Positions 58,201 through 64,000 of a stretch of DNA of 64,000 bases are shown here, piece after piece. The position numbers and the translations under genes are program-made. A model generated the notes under the pieces. That model did not search any database and was not told where the DNA came from. It worked only from the letters and a program-made list of their open reading frames with translations. The stretch spans positions 1,984,001 through 2,048,000 of the forward strand of contig NC_021499.1 of assembly GCF_000412695.1 (NCBI RefSeq), read 5' to 3'. This DNA comes from Pseudomonas resinovorans NBRC 106553. Lineage in GTDB: Bacteria > Pseudomonadota > Gammaproteobacteria > Pseudomonadales > Pseudomonadaceae. Within the stretch, counting starts at the first letter, position 1; each line of letters starts with the position of its first letter.

Positions 58201-61200
58201 CGGCGTGGCGGAAACCGACGGCTTCCAGGTGAGCGTGAGCGATGCCTCGACCAGTGCCTCGGCCAATGTGGTGATCGAGATCGTCGACGATGTGCCCAAG
58301 GCCTATGCCAACGAGGCCGTACAGCTGGACGACGACGCCCTCCAGGGCGGCAACCCCGGCGGCACCGGCGATGTGGACCCGAATACCGCCAACCTGACCG
58401 GTACCCTCGGCCACAATTTCGGCGCCGATGGCGCGGGCTCCATCAGCCTGCTGACCAGTGGTGTCCCGGCCGGCTTCGAGTATGTGAATGTGGGTAACAG
58501 CCTGCTGATCAAGCAGAGTGGCGTCACCGTCATTACCCTGACCCTGGATGCCGCTACCGGCGCCTATAGCGTGGTGCAGAACGCCGCCATCCGGCATCCG
58601 GAGGGTGACAACGAGAACGATGTCAGCTTCACCCTCGGCTACACGGTCACCGACAAGGACGGTGACAGCGCCACCGGCAGTCTGACCATCAATGTCGACG
58701 ACGACACACCGACCGTCTCCTACAACCACGCCGTGCAGCTGGACGACGACGCCCTGCCGGGCGGCAACCCCGGCGGCACCGGCGACGTCGACCCGAGTAC
58801 CGCCAACCTCACCGGCACCCTGGCCCACAGCTTCGGCGCCGATGGTGCCGGCTCCATCAGCCTGCTCACCAGCGGTGCGCCCAGTGGCTTCAGCTATGTG
58901 AAGGACGGCGACAACCTGCTGATCAAGCAGGGCTCGACCATGGTCATGACCGTCACCTTGAACGCGTTGACCGGCGCCTACGAGGTGGTGCAGAACGCCG
59001 CCATCCAGCATCCGGACGGCTATGACGAGAACGACCTGAGCTTCACCCTCGGCTACACGGTCACCGACAGGGACGGCGACTCGGCCCAGGGCAGCCTGGT
59101 GATCAATGTCGATGACGACACCCCCACCGTGGGCATGAACGCGGCGGTGCAACTGGACGACGACGCCCTTTACGGCGGCAACCCCGGCGGCACCGGAGAT
59201 GTCGACCCGAATACCGCCAACCTCACCGGCACCCTGGCACATAGCTTCGGCGCCGACGGCGCGGGCGCCATCAGCCTGCTCACCAGCGGTGCGCCCAGTG
59301 GCTTCAGCTATGTGAAGGACGGCGACAACCTGCTGATCAAGCAGGGCGGCGTGACCGTCATCACCGTGACCCTGAATGCGGTCACCGGCGTGTACAGCGT
59401 GGTGCAGAACGCCGCCATCCAGCATCCGGAGGGTTACGACGAGAACGATGTTGGCTTCAGCCTCGGCTACACGGTTACCGACAAGGACGGTGACAGTGCC
59501 ACCGGCAGCCTGACCATCAATGTCGACGACGACACACCGACCGTCACCTACAACCAGGCCGTGCAGCTCGACGACGACGCCCTGCCGGGCGGCAACCCCG
59601 GCGGCACCGGCGATGTCGACCCGAACACCACAAGCCTTACCGGCACCCTCGGCCACAGCTTCGGTGCCGATGGCGCCGGCTCCATCAGCCTGCTCACCAG
59701 CGGCGCCCCCACAGGCTTCAGCTATGTGAAGAACGGCGACAACCTGCTTATCAAGCAGGGCGGCGTCACCGTCATCACCCTCACCCTGAACTGGGCCACC
59801 GGTGCCTACAGCGTGGTGCAGAATGCCGCGCTGCAGCACCCGGACGGCTATGACGAGAACAACCTGAGCTTCACCGTCGGCTACAAGGTCACCGACAAGG
59901 ACGGCGACAGCGCCACTGGCAGCCTGACCATCAACGTCAATGACGACACTCCGACCGTTTCCTACAACCATGCGGTGCAGCTGGACGACGATTCCCTCGC
60001 TGGCGGCATTGCCGGTGGCACCGGCGACGTGGACCCGAACACGGCGAACCTCACCGGCACCCTCGGCCATAGCTTCGGCGCCGACGGCCCCGGGTCCGTC
60101 AGCCTGCTGGCCTCGGGCGCGCCGGATGGCTTCGAGTATGTGAAGGATGGCAACAACCTGCTGATCAAGCAGGGCGGCCAGACCGTGATCACCCTGAAGC
60201 TCGACCCGTCCAACGGCGCCTACCAGGTGATCCACAACAAGCCGATCCTGCATCCCGATGGCCAGGACGAGAACGATGTCAGCTTCACCATCGGCTACAA
60301 GGTCACCGACAAGGACGGCGACAGCGCCACCGGCAGCCTGACCATCGATGTCGATGACGACACCCCGCAGGCGAAGAACGACTCGGCCACGGTCAACGAG
60401 GCCCGCACCGAGGACTTCAACGTGGTCTTCGTGCTGGACTTCAGCGGCAGCATCGACAACGTCGAGCTGAACCAGATGCTCACCGCGGTGCGCGCGGCCG
60501 GCCAGGCGCTGTTCAATGGCGCCAATGGCGATGTGAAGGTGCAGGTCGTCGCCTTCTCCGGGACCGCCTCTTCCTATGCGGTGAATGCCGACTTCACCAG
60601 CTTCTCCAACCTGATCAAGAGCCTGAACCCCGCCGAGGGCGGTATCCGTCCGTTCGGTGGCCAGACCGACTTCACCGCCGCCATCCAGGAGGTCATGTCC
60701 GACTACCAGCCGCTGGCGGGCTACAAGAACCAGGTGTTCTTCATCAGTGACGGCAACCCCAACGAGCAGACCGGTACGGGGGGCAACTCTCTCAGCGATG
60801 GCACGGCGAGCAACTGGGCCAGCTTCATCGGCACCCACGGACTGAACGTCACCGCCATCGGCATCGGCGAAAACATCAGCATTCCGCGCCTGCAGGACGT
60901 GGACCTGGACGGCTCCGGCACCCCCATCAGCGTGTCCGGCTTCAATGGCTTGATCACCACGCTGCTCGAGCAGGTCAGCAACGGACTGGTCAGCGGCAAC
61001 GTGCTGCTGGGCAACGACGGCGCGAGCGGCGGCGGCGATGACGACAGCTACGGTGCCGACGGCCCGGGCGCCATCAAGTCCATTCTCATCAACGGCACCC
61101 TGCACACCTGGAACGGCGACCCGGCCAGCGCACAGCTGAGCAATGTCCTTACCGGCGCGGGCGGCAAGCTGAGCTTCAACTTCGCCACCGGCGCCTGGAG

Positions 61201-64000
61201 CTACCAGGCGCCCAGCGGGCTCAGCGGCGATGTGCTGGAACAGTTCACCTACACCCTGGTGGATGCCGACAACGACCCCTCCAGCGCGGCGCTGAGCATC
61301 ACCGTCAAGGCGCTGGACGATGCACCGCTGGCGGTGAACGATCACCTGAGCACGGCCGAGGACCAGGCCCTGACCATCACCGCCCAGCAGCTGTTCGGCG
61401 CTGACGGTACCGGCCCGCTGAACGACAGCGACGCCGACTCCTCCAGCTTCACCAGCATCCGCGTCACCCAGCTGGCCAGCAATGGCGTGCTCACCCTCAA
61501 TGGCAACGCGGTGACCTTGAACCAGGTGATCACCCTGGCCCAGATCAACGCCGGCAACCTGGTGTTCGTGCCCGACGCCAACGAGAACGGCGACCCCTAC
61601 GCCACCTTCAAGTACCAGGTCAGCGACGGCACCAGCTACAGCAACGTGGCCACCGTGACCATCGACGTCACCCCGGAGAACGACGCGCCGGTGGCCCGCG
61701 ACGACAGCTTCAGCACCCAGGAGGACACCGCCGTCACCATCAGCTACAACGGCCTGTTTGGCAGTGACGGCACCGGTGGCAACAATGACTACGACATCGA
61801 CTCGGCGGCGTTTACCAAGATCAAGATCACCGCGCTTCCCGACGAGGGGAGTCTGCAGCTCAACGGCGTGTCCGTAGGGATCGGTGACGAGATTTCGGTG
61901 GCCGATATCAGCGCCGGCAAGCTGAAGTTCGTGCCCGATGCCGACGAAGCCGGCAATCCCTACGCCAGCTTCAAGTACCAGGTCAGCGACGGTGCGCTGT
62001 ACAGCAACGAGGCCACGGTCACCATCAAGGTGGACGAGGTCAACGACAAGCCGCTGCTGGACCTGGATGCCAACGACAGCAGTGGCGCTACCGGCGCCAA
62101 CTACCAGACCAGCTTCACCGAAGGCGGCCCGGCGGTGGCCATTGCCGACCTGGATACCCGCGTGACCGATGTGGACGACAGCAATATCGAGTCGGCCACC
62201 ATCGTGCTCACCAACGCCAAGGCCGGCGACTCGCTGTCCCTGGGCGGCCTGCCCGGCGGCATCAGCGGCGTGGTGGATACCAGCGTGGCCGGCAAGATCA
62301 CCGTCACCCTCAACGGTTCGGCCAGCAAGGCCAGCTACGAGACGGCCATCGAGGCGATCCGCTTCTCCAACAGCAGCAACACCCCGGACACCACGCCGCG
62401 CAACCTGACGGTGGTGGTCAACGACGGCAACCTCAACTCCAACGTCGCCGAGACGCGGATCAACCTGATAGCGGTCGACAACGCCCCGGACGCCAAGAAC
62501 GACCAGGCCTCGGTCAACGAAGGGCAGGGGCAGGACTTCAACCTGGTGTTCGTGCTGGACTTCAGCGGCAGCATCAGCAACACCGAGCTGAACCAGATGC
62601 TCACTGCCGTGCGCGCGGCGGGCCAGGCGCTGTTCGATGGCACCTCGGGGGACGTCAAGCTGCAGATCGTGGCGTTCTCGTCCACCGCCACCTCTTATCC
62701 GGTGGTCAGCGATTTCGCCGCCTTCTCGGCGCAGATCGCCGCCATCAACCCGAACGAGGGCGGTACGCGGCCCTTCAATGGAAATACCGACTTCACCGCC
62801 GGTATCCAGGAAACCATGGCCGTCTACCAGCCACTGAACGGCTACAGCAACCAGGTGGTGTTCATCAGTGACGGCAACCCCAACGAGCAGACCGGCACCA
62901 ACGGCAACTCCCTGGCCAACGCCACGGCCACCGCCTGGAACAACTTCGTCGACAACAACCATCTGAATGTCACCACCGTGGGCATCGGCGACGGCATCAA
63001 CACGGCGCGCCTGCAGGATGTCGACCTGGATGGCCAGGGTTCGCCGCTGAGCGTGTCCGGTTTCGAGCAACTGATCGATGCGCTGAAGAATCAGATCGTC
63101 GGCGGCGACGTATCGGGCAATGTGTTGCACGGCAGCGACAACATCCCGGGCACCACCGACGACGACAGCTTCGGTGCCGACGGCCCCGGCTACATCAAGT
63201 CCATCGTCATCAACAACGTGACCTACACCTGGAACGGCAGCAACGTCATCGACGCCAGCACCGGGCCGGACATCGCCGGCAGTGTCCTCAGCAATATCGG
63301 TACGGCGGCCGGCGGCAAGCTGACCTTCAACTTCGCCACGGGCGCCTGGAGCTACGTGGCGCCCCAGGGCATCAGCGCCAACATCACCGAGCACTTCACC
63401 TACAGCCTGGTGGACGCCGACGGTACCCCGGACTCGGCCACCCTCAGCGTGACGGTGGTGGACGTGAACATGGCGCCTACCGGCGCGGACAAGAGCATCA
63501 CCCTGCTGGAGGACGGCAGCCGCGTGCTGAACACCGCCGACTTCGGTTTCAGCGACGCCGACGGCGACAGCCTGCTGGCGGTGAAGATCACCACGCTGCC
63601 GGGTGCCGGTAGCCTGGTGCTGGCCGGCGGCCCGGCCCTGGTGGCCGGCAGCAGCGTCAGCGTGGCGGACATCACTGCCGGCAAGCTGAGCTTCGTGCCG
63701 GCGGCCAACGGCAACGGCGCGGGGTACGCCAGCTTCTCCTTCCAGGTGCAGGACAATGGCGGCACCGCCAACGGCGGCGTGGACCTGGATGCGAGCGCCA
63801 ACCGCATCACCTTCAACGTCACCTCGGTGAACGACGCGCCGATGCTGGGCGGGATGGGCGGCAGCATGGCCTACACCGAGAACGCCAGTGCCAAGGTGAT
63901 CGACGCGAGCGTGAGCCTGGGCGATGTCGACTCGCCCAACTTCGATACCGGCAAGCTGACGGTGGCCTTCAGCAACAACGGCACCACGGCGGACCAGCTG
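52286..64000 (+). CDS. giant LapA/BapA-like adhesin with retention module, partial at 3' end
   Basis: The frame is open from ATG 52286 (GGGAGGAAGGAATC upstream) to the window edge: at least 3,905 codons with no stop. Residues 1-115 are a LapA-type retention module (VVRQVVGEVFAVAADGSRRPLSEGDRVFAGEQLVTG). A TAAG site at 118-121 is the motif cut by LapG-type proteases, followed by a GSGSGGG linker. Then come VCBS/Ig-like repeats, T1SS-143 repeats, cadherin-like modules and two VWA domains. The RTX and secretion-signal C-terminus lies beyond the window. It should be exported by the divergent type I system and anchor cells in biofilms. Confidence 0.93.
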   Translation, partial: MAGSIGVVRQVVGEVFAVAADGSRRPLSEGDRVFAGEQLVTGAQGAVAVALANGQELVLGRDSSLPLNNSLLAGSPDSSQSGNENVPAAPSQQDLTDVEKLQAAIEAGVDPTQAAEATAAGPGSGSGGGNAGGGHSFVMLGETGGAVDPTIGFPTGPISSAIEFPAPETGIPAVPLAAATPVNGVPLAQDDAQSVAEGGEGVQGNVLDNDDGGPDLPTQFLSWQAPGATSGANGSLLVSSPFGVITLNPDGSYSFVLANGAAAVEGLDEGESVQLTYSYSIQDSNGDQSTATLTITITGSNDVPSLEVSFPDAQGGPAQVFEKGLADGSSAGDGSTVINGSFSVADSDGLDNLKSLSVGSLNLDLTTSGFASLVGQSFAAAHGTVLITGYANGTYSFSYTLTGATTDAAGPETDGFLITVGDGLANASANVTIEIVDDLPQANPDSGSLVENGQPSSLAGNVLGNDVGGADQPKAFTSWNGVTGATAGENGSLLVNTPYGVVTLNADGSYSFVLANGSAAVEALEQGQQVTLQYAYSMRDGDNDPSSSTLTITIVGSNDIPTVNVSFPSAEGGLAQVFEKGLADGSSAGDGSTVINGSFSVADSDGLDNLKSLSVGSLNLDLTTSGFASLVGQSFAAAHGTVLITGYANGTYSFSYTLTGATTDAAGPETDGFLITVGDGLANASANVTIEIVDDLPQANPDSGSLVENGQPSSLAGNVLGNDVGGADQPKAFTSWNGVTGATAGENGSLLVNTPYGVVTLNADGSYSFVLANGSAAVEALEQGQQVTLQYAYSMRDGDNDPSSSTLTITIVGSNDIPTVQVSFPSAEGGLAQVFEKGLADGSSAGDGSTVINGSFSVADSDGLDNLKSLSVGSLNLDLTTSGFASLVGQSFAAAHGTVLITGYANGTYSFSYTLTSATTDAAGPETDGFLISVGDGLAHASATVTIEIVDDLPQANPDSGNLVENGQPSSLAGNVLGNDVGGADQPKAFTSWNGVAGATAGENGSLLVNTPYGVVTLNADGSYSFVLANGSAAVEALEQGQQVTLQYAYSMRDGDNDPSSSTLTITIVGSNDIPTVQVSFPDAQGDAAQVFEKGLAAGSSAGDGSNVINGSFSVADSDGLDNLKSLSVGSLNLDLTTSGFASLVGQSFAAAHGTVLITGYANGTYSFSYTLTGATTDAAGLETDGFLITVGDGLATASANVTIEIVDDLPQAKADSASVSEGGSVGGNVVTGAGLGSAADIFGADGRPTPTSGVVGVRAGGNTAIPASGGVGTSIVSDLGTLLLNADGSYTYTSHANSLGQAGGVDTFTYTIVDADGDLSTTTLTIDVSNITVVGSVGAGSDNDVREAALGFGSEPGSNDEFASGTLQASGGSGPYSFSLGAGAGNGQYGQLVVDSAGNYSYTLLTAPKVNPGNNGNNLQFTETFTFQVTDAHGNIGGGTLTIDILDDVPSISVKGQYGLDLQVDETQLGTADSTSFAAAFAPVFGADGAANTNATTYSLEVKSPGVDSGLRDTATGNGILLFKEGADIVGRVIGGGQVAFRLSVDGDGLVTLVQSRAIFHTPNTGPDQSAGLASGDLISLTATITDGDGDKDSASLNLGGAISFKDDAPCIEPYVKVSLDDDALPHGIPGGVGDNDPDTRNTSGVIEHDFGADGPGEIELQDSGAPQGFTYVETKGGLLIKQGDLTVITITLDKFTGAYTVTQNAPILHPYGGNENDLTFEIEYKIVDRDGDRAEGSLYIKVDDDTPQAYADHRYLTENGTPDNVSGNVLDNDASGADLAKAFSSWNGVSGATSGPNGSLLVNTAYGVVTLNADGSYSFTLANGSAAVEGLDQDEQVTLQYAYTMRDGDHDPSSSTLSITITGSNDVPTVVVSTPNAQGDMAMVYEKGLTSLADTSETTTGSFTVGDSDGLDNLKSLTVGSITLDLTTSGFASLVGQSFTTAHGLVSITGYSNGSYSFNYTLTGPTTDVAGVAETDGFQVSVSDASTSASANVVIEIVDDVPKAYANEAVQLDDDALQGGNPGGTGDVDPNTANLTGTLGHNFGADGAGSISLLTSGVPAGFEYVNVGNSLLIKQSGVTVITLTLDAATGAYSVVQNAAIRHPEGDNENDVSFTLGYTVTDKDGDSATGSLTINVDDDTPTVSYNHAVQLDDDALPGGNPGGTGDVDPSTANLTGTLAHSFGADGAGSISLLTSGAPSGFSYVKDGDNLLIKQGSTMVMTVTLNALTGAYEVVQNAAIQHPDGYDENDLSFTLGYTVTDRDGDSAQGSLVINVDDDTPTVGMNAAVQLDDDALYGGNPGGTGDVDPNTANLTGTLAHSFGADGAGAISLLTSGAPSGFSYVKDGDNLLIKQGGVTVITVTLNAVTGVYSVVQNAAIQHPEGYDENDVGFSLGYTVTDKDGDSATGSLTINVDDDTPTVTYNQAVQLDDDALPGGNPGGTGDVDPNTTSLTGTLGHSFGADGAGSISLLTSGAPTGFSYVKNGDNLLIKQGGVTVITLTLNWATGAYSVVQNAALQHPDGYDENNLSFTVGYKVTDKDGDSATGSLTINVNDDTPTVSYNHAVQLDDDSLAGGIAGGTGDVDPNTANLTGTLGHSFGADGPGSVSLLASGAPDGFEYVKDGNNLLIKQGGQTVITLKLDPSNGAYQVIHNKPILHPDGQDENDVSFTIGYKVTDKDGDSATGSLTIDVDDDTPQAKNDSATVNEARTEDFNVVFVLDFSGSIDNVELNQMLTAVRAAGQALFNGANGDVKVQVVAFSGTASSYAVNADFTSFSNLIKSLNPAEGGIRPFGGQTDFTAAIQEVMSDYQPLAGYKNQVFFISDGNPNEQTGTGGNSLSDGTASNWASFIGTHGLNVTAIGIGENISIPRLQDVDLDGSGTPISVSGFNGLITTLLEQVSNGLVSGNVLLGNDGASGGGDDDSYGADGPGAIKSILINGTLHTWNGDPASAQLSNVLTGAGGKLSFNFATGAWSYQAPSGLSGDVLEQFTYTLVDADNDPSSAALSITVKALDDAPLAVNDHLSTAEDQALTITAQQLFGADGTGPLNDSDADSSSFTSIRVTQLASNGVLTLNGNAVTLNQVITLAQINAGNLVFVPDANENGDPYATFKYQVSDGTSYSNVATVTIDVTPENDAPVARDDSFSTQEDTAVTISYNGLFGSDGTGGNNDYDIDSAAFTKIKITALPDEGSLQLNGVSVGIGDEISVADISAGKLKFVPDADEAGNPYASFKYQVSDGALYSNEATVTIKVDEVNDKPLLDLDANDSSGATGANYQTSFTEGGPAVAIADLDTRVTDVDDSNIESATIVLTNAKAGDSLSLGGLPGGISGVVDTSVAGKITVTLNGSASKASYETAIEAIRFSNSSNTPDTTPRNLTVVVNDGNLNSNVAETRINLIAVDNAPDAKNDQASVNEGQGQDFNLVFVLDFSGSISNTELNQMLTAVRAAGQALFDGTSGDVKLQIVAFSSTATSYPVVSDFAAFSAQIAAINPNEGGTRPFNGNTDFTAGIQETMAVYQPLNGYSNQVVFISDGNPNEQTGTNGNSLANATATAWNNFVDNNHLNVTTVGIGDGINTARLQDVDLDGQGSPLSVSGFEQLIDALKNQIVGGDVSGNVLHGSDNIPGTTDDDSFGADGPGYIKSIVINNVTYTWNGSNVIDASTGPDIAGSVLSNIGTAAGGKLTFNFATGAWSYVAPQGISANITEHFTYSLVDADGTPDSATLSVTVVDVNMAPTGADKSITLLEDGSRVLNTADFGFSDADGDSLLAVKITTLPGAGSLVLAGGPALVAGSSVSVADITAGKLSFVPAANGNGAGYASFSFQVQDNGGTANGGVDLDASANRITFNVTSVNDAPMLGGMGGSMAYTENASAKVIDASVSLGDVDSPNFDTGKLTVAFSNNGTTADQL
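52846..55921 (+). repeat. four tandem 771-bp (257-residue) adhesin repeats
   Basis: Units start at about 52846 (diverged first half), 53609, 54380 and 55151. Each encodes a VCBS-like domain (GNVLGNDVGGADQPKAFTSWNGV...) plus an Ig-like domain (QVFEKGLADGSSAGDGSTVINGSFSVADSDGLDNLKS). Over about 610 bases (53237 onward against 54008 onward) I read no difference. A diverged fifth copy lies at about 57533-58300. Confidence 0.9.
57130..60370 (+). repeat. 138-residue T1SS-143-type repeats of the adhesin
   Basis: A diverged copy at about 57130-57540 and five tandem copies with a 414-base period, seen from the LDDD segments at 58322, 58736, 59150, 59564 and 59978. Each contains LDDDAL..GNPGGTGDVDPNTANLTGTL, FGADG, LLIKQ, VVQNAA and VTDKDGDSATGSLTI. 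Matches the T1SS-143/DUF5801 repeat type of large type I substrates. Confidence 0.85.
60413..60990 (+). other. first VWA domain of the adhesin
   Basis: Begins DFNVVFVLDFSGSIDN with the MIDAS DFSGS at residues about 2718-2722, the TDFT threonine and FISDGNPNEQ aspartate. A metal-dependent ligand-binding domain. About 300 residues including the following Ig-like block are repeated 2,121 bases downstream. Confidence 0.85.
62534..63090 (+). other. second VWA domain of the adhesin
   Basis: DFNLVFVLDFSGSISN with MIDAS residues beginning at about 3425, then TDFTAGIQE and FISDGNPNEQTG. The complete MIDAS set is conserved in both copies, so both may be functional. Confidence 0.85.

Noticed and set aside
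58300..60370. Regular 414-base periodicity considered as a CRISPR or satellite array
   Set aside because: The frame is continuous and encodes a known type of adhesin repeat; the spacing and lack of short identical repeats do not fit CRISPR.
57077..63394. 2,105-codon antisense open frame
   Set aside because: Same reason: its repeated segments follow the 414-base sense repeats and no domain is recognisable.

Overview
The window is a 64 kb piece of a high-GC gammaproteobacterial chromosome, almost certainly Pseudomonas in the broad sense. Evidence for this is the cysK, aceK, gbuA and polyamine genes, several LysR regulators with divergent targets, the Pseudomonas-type palindromic repeats (GTAGGATGGGT... 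and GCGAATTCATTCGC...), and a gene order from about 28.4 to 46.6 kb that, from memory, resembles P. aeruginosa PA1409-PA1426 with insertions. I see no rRNA, tRNA, CRISPR array, insertion sequence or intact prophage.

Layout. 1-16 kb is housekeeping and small-family genes: a partial M61-like peptidase end, a DJ-1/PfpI protein, a YajD-like HNH protein, oligopeptidase B, a class II glutamine amidotransferase, a cysteine-dioxygenase-like cupin, a sterol-desaturase-family membrane protein, MgtC/SapB, a PaaI-type thioesterase, a MoxR/GFA/VWA cluster, cysK, an EntS-like MFS exporter and a stand-alone polyamine-binding protein. 17.1-24.5 kb holds a tandem duplication of a three-gene cassette (TorF-like porin and periplasmic YtcJ/AepA-like amidohydrolase on the minus strand, divergent LysR regulator on the plus strand); the paralogues have the same or nearly the same lengths. 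aceK follows and abuts an AraC-family regulator, then an orphan BRO-N protein.

28.4-35.2 kb carries an acetylpolyamine amidohydrolase and polyamine-binding protein operon, a BaiN-like flavoprotein, an MFS/LysR divergent pair, and a 44-residue ORF behind a convincing Anr/Fnr-type promoter and a structured leader. By context this is a candidate counterpart of the P. aeruginosa PA1414/SicX low-oxygen locus. 35.4-44.2 kb is an eight-gene minus-strand guanidino-compound cluster (guanidinobutyrase, SnoaL-like protein, NCS1 permease, amino-acid-type ABC transporter, class II aldolase, sodium:solute symporter) with a divergent GbuR-like regulator. Next come an Aer-like energy-taxis receptor and a DTW-domain tRNA-modifying enzyme.

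46.9-64 kb is a biofilm-adhesin locus. A compact TolC/ABC/HlyD type I secretion operon on the minus strand is divergent from a giant plus-strand adhesin that is still open at the window edge after 3,905 codons. The adhesin begins with a LapA-type retention module with a TAAG site for a LapG-type protease. It then has near-identical 771-bp repeats, a run of 138-residue T1SS-143 repeats, cadherin-like modules and two VWA domains. The likely logic is export by the divergent secretion system, retention at the outer membrane, and release by a c-di-GMP-controlled protease that is not in this window.

All identifications come from reading the translated sequence and from family knowledge. No database search was run.
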